From Mesorhizobium sp. (GTDB lineage Bacteria; Pseudomonadota; Alphaproteobacteria; Rhizobiales; Rhizobiaceae), in contig SAKE01000013.1 in assembly GCA_004017275.1 (NCBI GenBank), positions 62,001-126,000 of the forward strand: a stretch of DNA of 64,000 nucleotides. Reading direction: 5' to 3'. The notes beneath the pieces were generated by a model that saw only the letters and a list, made by a program, of their open reading frames with translations, was not told the origin of the DNA and did no database searches. Of this stretch, positions 52,643-61,349 are shown one piece after another. Numbering within the stretch: position 1 is the first letter of the stretch; the number at the start of each line of letters is the position of its first letter. Made by a program: the position numbers and the translations under genes.

Positions 52643-53512
52643 ATGCTGATCCGGCTCGGCTACGAAATCGCCATAGAATGCACCGCGGCCACCCCGGTGA
52701 TTTCGATGCTCGAGATCCACAAGGACAGGCAAGCCGACATCAAGCGGCAGACACGCGTGCTGACATCGCCTGCCGTGTCGACCAGGCTCTACCAAGATCT
52801 GCATGGCAATGCCTGCCGCCGGTTCACGGCGCCCGCCGGCGGCTTTCGCATCCTTTACGATGCGGTCATCGAGGACAGCGGCGAGACGGACGAAGTCAAC
52901 CCGCTGGCCGGGGAAGTGCCGGTGGCGGAACTGCCCGACGAGGTGCTCGCTTATCTCCTGGGCAGCCGCTATTGCGAGACGGATCATCTGAGCAACCTGG
53001 CCTGGGAGCTCTTCGAGGACATCCCGCCCGGCTGGGCGCGCGTGCAGGCCATCGTCGACTATGTCCACAACCGGCTGTCGTTCGGCTATGGCTATGCGCG
53101 CTCGACCCGCACCGCGGCACAGGCGCATGAGGAGCGCGTCGGGGTCTGCCGCGACTTCGCCCATCTGGCGATCACGCTTTGCCGCTGCATGAACATTCCG
53201 GCCCGCTATGTGAACGGCTATCTCGGCGATATCGGCGTGCCGGCCGATCCGGCTCCGATGGACTTTTCGGCGTGGCTGGAAGTGTTCCTCGACGGCAAAT
53301 GGTACACGTTCGATCCTCGCCACAACACGCCGAGAATCGGCCGTATCGTCATCGCGCGCGGCCGCGACGCCACCGACGTGCCGCTGCTGCACAGCTTTGG
53401 CCCGCACCGGCTCAGCCTGTTCAAGGTGTGGACCTACGAACAGGAAGGCAATCTGTTCAACCCGCCCTATCGCGGCATCGACAGGACGGTCAGCGCGCAG
53501 ATGCTGGCGTAA
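52643..53512 (+). CDS. Transglutaminase-like cysteine peptidase-fold protein
   Basis: A 289-residue protein with an N-terminal beta domain (~1-95) and a transglutaminase-like core. The nucleophile is Cys179 in ERVGVCRDFAHLAI and the Asp is Asp244 in WYTFDPRHNTPRIGR. At the position where the family usually has His (H-A-W), the sequence is MDFSAWLEVF, with Ser229, so the classical triad is incomplete; other nearby His could substitute. Members of this COG1305 group are widespread and mostly uncharacterised. AGGGGGAC precedes ATG 52643. Confidence 0.85.
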   Translation: MLIRLGYEIAIECTAATPVISMLEIHKDRQADIKRQTRVLTSPAVSTRLYQDLHGNACRRFTAPAGGFRILYDAVIEDSGETDEVNPLAGEVPVAELPDEVLAYLLGSRYCETDHLSNLAWELFEDIPPGWARVQAIVDYVHNRLSFGYGYARSTRTAAQAHEERVGVCRDFAHLAITLCRCMNIPARYVNGYLGDIGVPADPAPMDFSAWLEVFLDGKWYTFDPRHNTPRIGRIVIARGRDATDVPLLHSFGPHRLSLFKVWTYEQEGNLFNPPYRGIDRTVSAQMLA

Positions 53513-53810
53513 ACACGTCCTGCAATCTCGGGACAGCTGGTTCGCTTCGGCACACAAGCCCTGTGCCGCAACAGGACGTCATCGGGCGTACCGCGATCCT
53601 GGGGTCAGATAATGGTAAGCGGTTTGTAAACAATGCCGCAGCCGTGTCTTTCTGTTTACCAATCATTCACCTTTGTGAAGCTCGAAACCAAACAAAAACA
53701 ATGATTTATCGCTGGGCGGCCGGCTCTCCGGCGGTCGGCGGCGTTATCCGGCGGGAATCCTGCATTGCCCTGTCTGCGGCGACGAGGCCGAGGCAAGCGG
53801 AGGCTGTAGG

Positions 53811-55286
53811 ATGCGGAATTACGGGGGTCTTGTTCACACGGTCGGCGGCTTCGCCAGAGATCGCGGTGGAAATTTCGCGGTCCTGTTCGGCCTCAGCGCC
53901 TCGGTCTTGGCGCTGGCTGTCGGCTTCTCGGTCAACGTGTCGCAGCTCTACAATGCCAGATCGAGCCTCCAGAGCGTGGTCGATGCTGCGGTCACGTCGA
54001 CTGCACGCGACCTGACGACCGGCGCCACCAAAGAAGCCGATGCCAACACATCGGTTCAGGCTTTTCTCGACGCCAACAGCACGGCAGGCATGCTGCAGGC
54101 CAACCAGATCGTGCTCGACAGGCTGACTGTCGACAGGACCGCCAAGACGGTCCAGGCCGACGCCCATGTCGATGTTGCGCTGTACTTTCCGATCTTTGGC
54201 ACGGGCGACATGAAACGCGTCACCGCTTCCACAACGGCGCTCTATTCGGACAAGACCGTCGAAGTGGCGATGATGCTCGACATAACAGGATCGATGAGGC
54301 CGCGGGGCAAGGTCGACAAAATCGCCGATCTGAGAGCTGCTGCAAAGAACGCCGTTCGGACGATGTTGCAGAACCAGGATCCGACGAACCCCCGCATCCG
54401 CGTCGCGATTGTGCCTTACGCGTCTGGCGTGAACGCCGGCAAGCTGGCGGAAAACATCTATGCCGAGAAGCAGGGCAGTTCTGAGCTGCCACCCGTCGCC
54501 GGCAGTCCGCTTCTCGTCGCCAAGACGGGCAAAACTCTGCTGCCCTCCTTCGGCGACTACATCTCCATTGTCGGCGCGGCGATGCCACGCCCCGACAATT
54601 GCGCCACGGAGCGCAAGGACAAGAACGGCAACGCGGATATGAGCGCCGACGGCCCAGACACTGTTCGCACCGACAGGAACGGCAAGAAATACTATGCCCT
54701 GGTCAACCGGGACGATCATCTCGGCGGGGGCATGAACAGGTGCCCCGATGCGGAAATGATCCCACTGACCGCCGATTCCGATGCATTGCTTGATTCGATC
54801 GACGACTTCCAGGCCGATGGCTATACGGCCGGCGCGATCGCCATTCAGTGGACCTACTATATGCTGTCGCCGCAATGGCGCACTGCGATCAGGAATGCAG
54901 GTCTTGGCAAGGGCGCCTCGGATGCCAATCCGAAGAAGATCGCCAAGGTCGCGATCCTAATGACCGATGGCCAGTTCAATACCGCCTTCGCCGGTGCTGG
55001 GGACAGCTACAACGGCCAGGGCAACCTTGCGCGCGGCAACGCCGAAACGCTCTGCGGCAACATGAAAAATGACGGCATCGAGATTTTCACCATCGGCTTC
55101 GACCTGGACGACAAGGATATGTCGGCAACCGAGCGGGATCAGGCAAAGGCGGTGCTGAAGGACTGTTCGTCGAAGGATGCCTCCGCCGCCAAGAGACATT
55201 TCTTCGACGTGTCCACCGGAGCCGAATTGGACGAAGCCTTTCAAGAAATCATTCGCAACACCGAAAAGGTTGCATTGACCCAGTAA
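53811..55286 (+). CDS. TadE/TadG-like protein with von Willebrand A domain
   Basis: A 491-residue protein. The N-terminus (RDRGGNFAVLFGLSASVLAL) is the TadG-type pilin-like membrane helix; the segment to ~residue 140 is the TadE/G-like exterior part. A VWA domain follows with MIDAS motif DITGSM (~residue 147) and matching T/D motifs (ILMTDGQFNTAF). These proteins sit in or near the Tad pilus machinery and probably bind surfaces or metals. No other tad genes are in the window, so this is an orphan copy. A clear terminator follows. Confidence 0.87.
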   Translation: MRNYGGLVHTVGGFARDRGGNFAVLFGLSASVLALAVGFSVNVSQLYNARSSLQSVVDAAVTSTARDLTTGATKEADANTSVQAFLDANSTAGMLQANQIVLDRLTVDRTAKTVQADAHVDVALYFPIFGTGDMKRVTASTTALYSDKTVEVAMMLDITGSMRPRGKVDKIADLRAAAKNAVRTMLQNQDPTNPRIRVAIVPYASGVNAGKLAENIYAEKQGSSELPPVAGSPLLVAKTGKTLLPSFGDYISIVGAAMPRPDNCATERKDKNGNADMSADGPDTVRTDRNGKKYYALVNRDDHLGGGMNRCPDAEMIPLTADSDALLDSIDDFQADGYTAGAIAIQWTYYMLSPQWRTAIRNAGLGKGASDANPKKIAKVAILMTDGQFNTAFAGAGDSYNGQGNLARGNAETLCGNMKNDGIEIFTIGFDLDDKDMSATERDQAKAVLKDCSSKDASAAKRHFFDVSTGAELDEAFQEIIRNTEKVALTQ

Positions 55287-55299
55287 TCCGCAAACGGAA

Positions 55300-55332
55300 A
55301 AGGCCGCCGCTTCTTTCGAAGCCGGCGGCCTT
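55300..55332 (+). terminator. Terminator after the TadG-like gene
   Basis: AAGGCCGCCG (55300-55309) pairs with CGGCGGCCTT (55323-55332) around a loop that itself contains CTTC/GAAG. Confidence 0.8.
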
Positions 55333-55401
55333 CCGTGTTTCCGTCCGTGGCGCGGCCCTATGGCGATGACCTATCAGGTCAGCCGCCGCGCATCTCGCGC
55401 C

Positions 55402-55473
55402 TTAACGGGAAGACTGCTTCCCGAAAGTGCAATCCGCTGAGGCCACGTTCTGGAAAACGAAATCACTCGACAT
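55402..55473 (-). CDS. Micro-ORF (23 aa) with a maximal Shine-Dalgarno sequence
   Basis: On the minus strand AAAGGAGGTGATC, complementary to essentially the whole 3' tail of alphaproteobacterial 16S rRNA, sits 2 nt before ATG 55473. The ORF encodes MSSDFVFQNVASADC...KQSSR and stops after 23 codons. There is one Cys and no signal peptide or membrane helix. I recognise no family. The strength of the ribosome site, rare in this genome stretch, argues that it is translated, as a small protein or a leader peptide. The short distance from SD to ATG is a caveat, though the GGAGG core is at a normal ~8 nt. Confidence 0.55.
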   Translation of the reverse strand: MSSDFVFQNVASADCTFGKQSSR

Positions 55474-55589
55474 CGGATCACCTCCTTTCGATTTGTTGAA
55501 CACATGCTCATGATGGGGTGCGTCGCAACAAAAGACAAGGTGCAGGTCTGAAATTAGCCAACAGGCAGGCTTCGTGCGAGCCGGCTTGC

Positions 55590-55613
55590 GATTGCCCGGC
55601 CGGCCGGGCAATC
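55590..55613. promoter_or_regulatory. 24-bp perfect palindrome upstream of the CFA synthase gene
   Basis: GATTGCCCGGCC followed directly by GGCCGGGCAATC is a complete 24-bp palindrome. It is 32 bp before the CFA synthase ATG and ~120 bp upstream of the divergent micro-ORF. It could be an operator or, in RNA, a strong hairpin close to the start codon. Confidence 0.6.
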
Positions 55614-55645
55614 TTCTGCTGGGGGCCAGCATTCGGAGGAATCGC

Positions 55646-56914
55646 ATGGAGGCAGCCGAAAAGGCCGCTCGCATCGTTCGAACGGTGATCGAAGCGTTGA
55701 AGCCGGGCTTTGCGGTCAGGCTGTGGACCGGGGAGCGGATCGGCCCCGCCACGGGTCCCGTGCTCACCATCAACGACCAGGACATTGTCTGGCAGGTGGT
55801 GAAGCGACCGTCCCTGTCGACGCTGATCGAGATGTGGATTTCCAAGACGATAGACATCGAAGACGGGACGATTTTCGACTTCTACGCCCTGCCGTCTCAA
55901 GGCAAGCTCAGAACCAAGATCAAGTCGCTGCCGAAAATGGCGATTCTGCGCGACCTGCCTTCCGTGCTTTTGGCACGCAAGCAGATGACGGCGCGGACCG
56001 ATCTTTCGGGACGCAATCCTTATGTCAGCGGTTCGAGCCAGGAAGCGATCCAGCATCACTATGACATTTCGAACGCTTTCTACCGGCTCTTCCTCGACGA
56101 GCGCATGGTCTATAGCTGCGGCTATTTCAAGGATTTCGCCAACAGCATCGATCAAGCGCAGATCGACAAGCTCGACCATATCTGCCGCAAGCTTCGGCTG
56201 AAGCCTGGCGAACGACTGCTCGACATCGGCTGTGGCTGGGGAGCGATGCTGATCCATGCCGCGAAGAATTACGGCGTCATCGGCCATGGCGTGTCGCTGT
56301 CGCAGGCGCAGACCGAACTGGCCCGCGAGCGCATCCGCGCCGAGGGACTGGAGGACCGCATCACCATCGAGATCAAATCCTATGCGGAGCTCACCGGCAG
56401 CTTCGACAAGATCTCGTCGATCGGCATGTTCGAGCATCTCGGGCTTGCCAATCACGCCACCTATTTCAAGACCGTTCATCGCCTGCTGAAGCCGGGCGGC
56501 ATCTATCTGCACCATGCCATCACCCGGCGCAGCAAGGGCGACATGAAGAAGACCCTGCGCAAGGGGCCGGAGTTCAAGGCGCTGCTCAAATACATTTTCC
56601 CCGGCGGCGAACTTGACACTATCGGCATGACGCTCGGCAATCTCGAGGCGCATGGTTTTCTCGTCTACGACGTCGAGAACCTGCGCGAGCACTATGCCCG
56701 CACCTGCAGGCTGTGGGCGGAGCGGCTGCAGGCAAGGTTCGACGAGGCAATCGCCGAGGTGGGCGAAGCCAAGGCGCGGCTATGGCTGCTTTACCTGACC
56801 GGCTGTTCGATCACCTTCGAACGCGCCTCGGCGCAGATTTTCCAGACCGTCGTCACCAAACGCGCACGTGGCCCGAGCGGCCTGCCTCCGACACGGGCGG
56901 ATCTGTATCGATAG
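55646..56914 (+). CDS. cfa: Cyclopropane-fatty-acyl-phospholipid synthase
   Basis: A 422-residue SAM-dependent enzyme that methylenates unsaturated fatty acids in membrane phospholipids. The N-terminal ~140 residues are the CFA-specific part; the methyltransferase domain has HHYDISNAFYRLFLDERMVY, the SAM motif LLDIGCGWGAM (191-199) and SIGMFEHLG with the catalytic-region Glu. The C-terminal region ends in LYLTGCSITFERA. CGGAGGAA sets ATG 55646. Rhizobia often have more than one cfa copy, with induction by acid or stationary phase. A 24-bp palindrome lies upstream. Confidence 0.94.
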   Translation: MEAAEKAARIVRTVIEALKPGFAVRLWTGERIGPATGPVLTINDQDIVWQVVKRPSLSTLIEMWISKTIDIEDGTIFDFYALPSQGKLRTKIKSLPKMAILRDLPSVLLARKQMTARTDLSGRNPYVSGSSQEAIQHHYDISNAFYRLFLDERMVYSCGYFKDFANSIDQAQIDKLDHICRKLRLKPGERLLDIGCGWGAMLIHAAKNYGVIGHGVSLSQAQTELARERIRAEGLEDRITIEIKSYAELTGSFDKISSIGMFEHLGLANHATYFKTVHRLLKPGGIYLHHAITRRSKGDMKKTLRKGPEFKALLKYIFPGGELDTIGMTLGNLEAHGFLVYDVENLREHYARTCRLWAERLQARFDEAIAEVGEAKARLWLLYLTGCSITFERASAQIFQTVVTKRARGPSGLPPTRADLYR

Positions 56915-56915
56915 C

Positions 56916-57665
56916 TTACAGGAAGCTCATCGTGTCGCCGACCTCGATGCGCGCCGGCCGATCGACCGTACAGTAGACGCCGAGATTGTGAGCGTTGTGG
57001 CGAACCAGATTGCGCAGGATGCCGGGATCATTGTCGAAGCCATCCTGGGCGATGATGGTGAAACCACAGCGGCGGCACGGTTCCGAGATGGTCAGCAGAA
57101 GATCGCCGATCGCCAGCTTGCGGCCGATCCATTCCGTTTCAGGAAAGGATCCCTCGATTGCCGCCATGTCGACGACGATGTTGGGGCGAAAGCGGCGCGG
57201 ATCGGCGGACCCTTCTGGATGCAGCGCTTTCAGGCGTGCCAGCGAGGCGGTGGTCAGCAGATGGACAGGCGCTTTGCGGTAGCGCTCCGCGGTCAGCGGG
57301 CCGGAATAGTCAGGCACGGCATTTTCGGAGCGGAACGGCCGGATCGAGGCTTGGAAACCGAGGTAGGCCGATACGGCGTGATCGCATTCGGCGCCGGGCG
57401 CAGCCAGCCAGTCGCCGTCCGGGACGGCGATCTCGAGTTCGCCGGCAGCCGACAGCCGGGTCCGGATGCGCGGCACCTTGTGCCATTTGGCCTCGCGATC
57501 CGGTCGTGCGATCTCATTGTCGGACGCGTCGACAAGGCCGAACATTCTGTCGCCGTCGATGCTTTCCGAACCGACAAGGATCGCATCGAGCCGTTCGCCG
57601 GCGAGCGAACTTGCCGGATAGCGCCAAAGCTCGGTAACAGTGCCCAGCGCGGCCTCGTCCTGCAT
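56916..57665 (-). CDS. MOSC-domain protein with N-terminal beta-barrel (MOSC_N)
   Basis: A 249-residue protein. The N-terminal domain begins VTELWRYPASSLAGERLDAI, and the MOSC domain (~115-245) contains the conserved Cys in ISEPCRRCGFTII. MOSC proteins include mARC and YcbX, which use molybdenum cofactor to reduce N-hydroxylated compounds, with Cys as the Mo ligand. Its ATG overlaps the stop codon of acsA by 1 bp (ATGA), so it is translationally coupled to acsA. The functional link is unclear. Confidence 0.85.
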   Translation of the reverse strand: MQDEAALGTVTELWRYPASSLAGERLDAILVGSESIDGDRMFGLVDASDNEIARPDREAKWHKVPRIRTRLSAAGELEIAVPDGDWLAAPGAECDHAVSAYLGFQASIRPFRSENAVPDYSGPLTAERYRKAPVHLLTTASLARLKALHPEGSADPRRFRPNIVVDMAAIEGSFPETEWIGRKLAIGDLLLTISEPCRRCGFTIIAQDGFDNDPGILRNLVRHNAHNLGVYCTVDRPARIEVGDTMSFL

Positions 57666-59620
57666 CAGCTCTTCTTGTTCTGCCGGTTGGCGATCAGGTC
57701 TTCGACGACGGCCGGATCGGCCAGCGTCGAGGTGTCGCCAAGGGCTGAAAAATCATCCTCGGCGATCTTGCGCAGGATACGGCGCATGATCTTGCCGGAA
57801 CGCGTCTTCGGCAGGCCGGGCGCGAACTGGATCTTGTCGGGCGAAGCGATGGCGCCGATCTCCTTGCGGACATGGGCGATCAGTTCCTTGCGCAATTCCT
57901 CGCTCGGCTGCTCGCCGGCCATCAGCGTGACGTAGCAGTAGATGCCCTGGCCTTTGATGTCGTGCGGATAGCCGACGACGGCGGCTTCCGAAACCTTGTC
58001 GTGGCTGACCAGTGCGGATTCGACTTCGGCCGTGCCCATGCGATGGCCGGAGACGTTGATGACGTCGTCGACGCGGCCGGTGATCCAGTAGTAGCCGTCG
58101 GCGTCACGGCGGCAGCCGTCGCCGGTGAAGTACTTGCCCTTATAGGTCGAGAAATAGGTCTGCACGAAGCGGTCATGATCGCCATAGACGGTGCGCATCT
58201 GGCCCGGCCAGGAATCGCTGATGCACAGATTGCCGTCGGCCGCCCCTTCAAGCACCTTGCCCTCGCCGTCGACCAGCTGCGGCTTGACGCCGAAGAAGGG
58301 CCGCGTCGCCGACCCAGGCTTGAGGTCGGTGGCGCCCGGCAGTGGCGTGATCAGGATGCCGCCGGTTTCGGTCTGCCACCAGGTGTCGACGATCGGCACC
58401 TTGCCGTTGCCGACGACGTTGAAATACCACTCCCAGGCTTCCGGATTGATCGGCTCGCCGACCGAACCCAGCACGCGCAGCGACTTGCGCGATGTCTTGG
58501 TGACGTGTGCGTCGCCAGCGCCCATCAGCGCGCGCAGCGCCGTCGGCGCGGTGTAGAAGATGTTGACCTTGTGCTTGTCGATGACTTCCCAGAAGCGCGA
58601 CTGCGACGGATAGTTCGGCACGCCCTCGAACATCAGCGTGGTGGCGCCGTTGGCGAGCGGGCCGTAGACGATGTAGCTGTGACCGGTGACCCAACCGACA
58701 TCGGCGGTGCACCAGTAGATGTCGCCGTCATGGTAGTCGAAGACATATTGGTGCGTCATCGAAACGTAGACGAGGTAGCCGGCGGTAGTGTGCAGCACAC
58801 CCTTCGGCTTGCCGGTCGAGCCCGACGTGTAGAGGATGAACAGCGGATCCTCGGCCTTCATCTTTTCCGGCTTGCATTCAGCCTTAACCGTTGCGACCTC
58901 GTCGTGGTACCAGACGTCGCGGCCGGCCACCCAGCCGGTCTTGCCGCCGGTACGGCGCACGACGACCACCTTTTCGACTTTCGTTCCGGCCTTAGCGGCG
59001 ATCTCGATCGCCTTGTCGGTGTTTTCCTTCAACGGGATCGGCTTGCCGCCGCGCAGGCCTTCATCAGCGGTGATGACGAAGGTCGACTTGCAGTCATCGA
59101 TGCGGCCGGCCAGCGCATCCGGCGAGAACCCGCCGAAGACGATCGAGTGGATCGCGCCGATACGCGTGCAGGCCAGCATCGCATAGGCGGCTTCCGGGAT
59201 CATCGGCATGTAGATGGTGACGCGGTCGCCTCGTCTGACGCCGTGCTTCTTCATCACATTGGCGAGCCGGCAGACATGCTCGTAGAGCTCGTTGTAGGTG
59301 ATCTTCTTGTCGTCGTAGGGATTGTCGCCTTCCCAGATGATGGCGGTCTGGTCGCCGCGCTTCTTCAAGTGCCGGTCGATGCAGTTATAGGAAACGTTGG
59401 TCAGCCCGTCCTCGAACCATTTGATCGAGACCTTGCCGTCGAAGGAGGTGTTCTTGACCTTGCTGAAGGGCTTGAACCAGTCGATGCGCCTGCCATGCTT
59501 GCCCCAGAACTTGTCCGGGTTCTTGACGCTGTCGGCATACCATTTCAGGTAGGTGTCATTGTCGATCAGCGCGTTTTTCTTCCACGCCGGCTGGGCGCGA
59601 CGGACATGAACCTCGGACAT
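57665..59620 (-). CDS. acsA: Acetyl-CoA synthetase AcsA
   Basis: A 651-residue AMP-forming acetate:CoA ligase of full length. Motifs: P-loop-like YTSGSTGKPKGVLHTTAGYL, then WWQTETGG, the conserved YGDHDRF, GRVDDVINVSGHRMGTAEVE and the acetylation-site lysine in PKTRSGKIMRR. It activates acetate to acetyl-CoA for the TCA cycle and lipid synthesis; the Lys suggests Pat/CobB-type control. GGGAGGAAAG lies before ATG 59620. A MOSC gene is translationally coupled at its 3' end. Confidence 0.97.
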   Translation of the reverse strand: MSEVHVRRAQPAWKKNALIDNDTYLKWYADSVKNPDKFWGKHGRRIDWFKPFSKVKNTSFDGKVSIKWFEDGLTNVSYNCIDRHLKKRGDQTAIIWEGDNPYDDKKITYNELYEHVCRLANVMKKHGVRRGDRVTIYMPMIPEAAYAMLACTRIGAIHSIVFGGFSPDALAGRIDDCKSTFVITADEGLRGGKPIPLKENTDKAIEIAAKAGTKVEKVVVVRRTGGKTGWVAGRDVWYHDEVATVKAECKPEKMKAEDPLFILYTSGSTGKPKGVLHTTAGYLVYVSMTHQYVFDYHDGDIYWCTADVGWVTGHSYIVYGPLANGATTLMFEGVPNYPSQSRFWEVIDKHKVNIFYTAPTALRALMGAGDAHVTKTSRKSLRVLGSVGEPINPEAWEWYFNVVGNGKVPIVDTWWQTETGGILITPLPGATDLKPGSATRPFFGVKPQLVDGEGKVLEGAADGNLCISDSWPGQMRTVYGDHDRFVQTYFSTYKGKYFTGDGCRRDADGYYWITGRVDDVINVSGHRMGTAEVESALVSHDKVSEAAVVGYPHDIKGQGIYCYVTLMAGEQPSEELRKELIAHVRKEIGAIASPDKIQFAPGLPKTRSGKIMRRILRKIAEDDFSALGDTSTLADPAVVEDLIANRQNKKS

Positions 59621-59923
59621 TCCTGACTTTCCTCCCGAACCAATCCGCCGGCTTGAAATGCCGGCGGGATCGCGGTGACACGGCCGCGAATTCGGCGGCA
59701 TTATTACCAGTTCCGCCGTTACGGCAACATTAGACGTTGGATTCGCGCGGCGGGATGCCGCAGGTGGCTTTCCCGAGGCTGTCAGCACTCGGCCAAGTGC
59801 GCTGCTAACCGCATGTTTTCGCATGCTAAAGCCGGTTCAGATGAAGAAAAAATCAATAGACGATTAATCAACGGCGCGCACAATCAGCCGTGGGAGGACA
59901 GGCGAATCAACCTGGGGACCGTA
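59621..59923. other. Region between acsA and usg
   Basis: About 303 bp of divergent promoter space with no recognised gene or motif. An AT-rich stretch at 59845-59870 (GAAGAAAAAATCAATAGACG) is the likeliest promoter area for usg. Confidence 0.4.
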
Positions 59924-60196
59924 ATGCACGACCATGCCGAAATGGACCTGATGCTCAAGGGCTATGGCCTGACCACGGCCAAGATTCTTTATCACTTTCC
60001 CGACCACCCGCATCTGCTGCAGAGCTTCATCTGGCAGGACTACGATCTGGCGCCGAAGTTTCCGGTGCTGATCAAATTCATCGAATTCTGGAAGGCCACG
60101 CTGGACGGGCCGCTGCATTCGATCAGCTATACGCACCAGAAGCTGATCGCCCCGAATGAGTGGCGCAAGGTGGATGGGGAGTTCGTGCTGCACTGA
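59924..60196 (+). CDS. usg: Usg-family protein
   Basis: A 90-residue protein with the conserved alphaproteobacterial Usg sequence (LKGYGLTTAKILYHFPDHPH, LLQSFIWQDYDLAPKFPVL, FIEFWKATLDGPLHS). The family was named from a gene upstream of trpF in Caulobacter; its function is unknown. ATG 59924 follows GGGGAC; in-frame codons further upstream are not conserved-looking. Confidence 0.88.
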   Translation: MHDHAEMDLMLKGYGLTTAKILYHFPDHPHLLQSFIWQDYDLAPKFPVLIKFIEFWKATLDGPLHSISYTHQKLIAPNEWRKVDGEFVLH

Positions 60197-60211
60197 GCAG
60201 TGGCACAGCTG

Positions 60212-60234
60212 ATCTCCCCCGCAAGGGGGGAGAT
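60212..60234. repeat. Half copy of CTCCCC palindromic repeat
   Basis: ATCTCCCCCGCAAGGGGGGAGAT-type hairpin (ATCTCCCCC / GGGGGGAGAT) between the convergent usg and aldo/keto reductase genes; a possible shared terminator. Confidence 0.55.
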
Positions 60235-60255
60235 TGGCAGCTTCAGCACCAGCGC

Positions 60256-61290
60256 TCACACCGCAGGCGGGTTCAGCCGAGCAAAGCCTTCCTGCCGGCG
60301 ATAGGGAAAGTACGGGTACGGCGCGGTGAGCTCGCTTGCCGCGTCGAGTTTCCCGATCTGCTCCGGCGTCAAATTCCAGCCGACGGCGCCGAGGTTCTGG
60401 CGCAGCTGTTCCTCGTTGCGGGCTCCGATGATGACCGACGATACGGTCGGGCGCTGCAGCAGCCAGTTGATGGCGATCTGCGGCACGGTCTTGCCGGTCT
60501 CCTGCGCCACCGCATCGAGCGCATCCATGACCCGATAGAGATGCTCGTCCTCGACCGGCGGCCCGAAGCTGGCTGTGTCGTGCAGCCGGCTCTTTTCCGG
60601 CAAAGGCTGGCCACGGCGGATCTTGCCGGTCAGGCGGCCCCAGCCGAGCGGGCTCCACACCAGTGCGCCGACGCCCTGGTCGAGGCCGAGCGGCATCAAC
60701 TCCCACTCATAGTCGCGGCCGACCAGCGAATAGTAGACCTGATGCGCGACATAGCGCGGGTAGCCGTGTCTGTCGGCTTCTCCCAGCGACTTCATCACCT
60801 GCCAGCCGGAGAAATTGGAGACGCCGACATAGCGCAGCTTGCCGGCGCGCACGAGCTCGTCCAGCGTCGACAGCACCTCCTCGATCGGCGTGCCGGCGTC
60901 GAAGGCGTGCAGCTGCAACAGATCGATGTAATCGGTGCCGAGACGTTTCAACGCCGCGTCCACGGATTTGATCAGTCGCGAGCGCGACGAGCCGTAGTCG
61001 GCCGGCCCATCGCCCATCGGCAGCGAGGTTTTGGTCGAGATCAGCACGGCATCGCGGCGGCCTTTTATCGCGTCGCCAAGCACCTCTTCCGAAGCGCCGT
61101 TCGAATAGACGTCGGCCGTGTCGAACAAATTGACGCCGGCCTCCAGGCAGATGTCGATCAACCGCCGCGCTTCCCTGGCGTCGCTGTTGCCCCAGGCGCC
61201 GAACAGCGGGCCGGAACCGCCAAAGGTTCCCGCGCCGAAGGAGAGTGCGGGCACTTTCAGGCCCGATGCACCGAGACGTCGATAGTCCAT
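60256..61290 (-). CDS. Aldo/keto reductase
   Basis: A 344-residue NADPH-dependent TIM-barrel oxidoreductase. Catalytic tetrad pattern: Asp and Tyr in NLFDTADVYSNGASE, Lys in VLISTKTSL, and the His position in LLQLHAFDAGT. The N-terminus MDYRRLGASGLKVPALSFGA is typical of the AKR11-13 group, as is the C-terminal RNEEQLRQNLGAVGWNL. The substrate is unknown. It is co-oriented with an MFS gene 59 bp upstream, so both may be induced by the divergent LysR. Confidence 0.92.
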   Translation of the reverse strand: MDYRRLGASGLKVPALSFGAGTFGGSGPLFGAWGNSDAREARRLIDICLEAGVNLFDTADVYSNGASEEVLGDAIKGRRDAVLISTKTSLPMGDGPADYGSSRSRLIKSVDAALKRLGTDYIDLLQLHAFDAGTPIEEVLSTLDELVRAGKLRYVGVSNFSGWQVMKSLGEADRHGYPRYVAHQVYYSLVGRDYEWELMPLGLDQGVGALVWSPLGWGRLTGKIRRGQPLPEKSRLHDTASFGPPVEDEHLYRVMDALDAVAQETGKTVPQIAINWLLQRPTVSSVIIGARNEEQLRQNLGAVGWNLTPEQIGKLDAASELTAPYPYFPYRRQEGFARLNPPAV

Positions 61291-61349
61291 TTTCTTAACT
61301 CCAAATGGTATGGGAAGAGGGGTGTCGGAAGCAGGTTTGCCGAGGATGA

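Noticed and set aside
55474..55490. Fragment of a 16S rRNA gene 3' end
   Set aside because: Only about 15 bases match the rRNA tail on the plus strand and the preceding bases do not. It is better read as a perfect Shine-Dalgarno on the minus strand.
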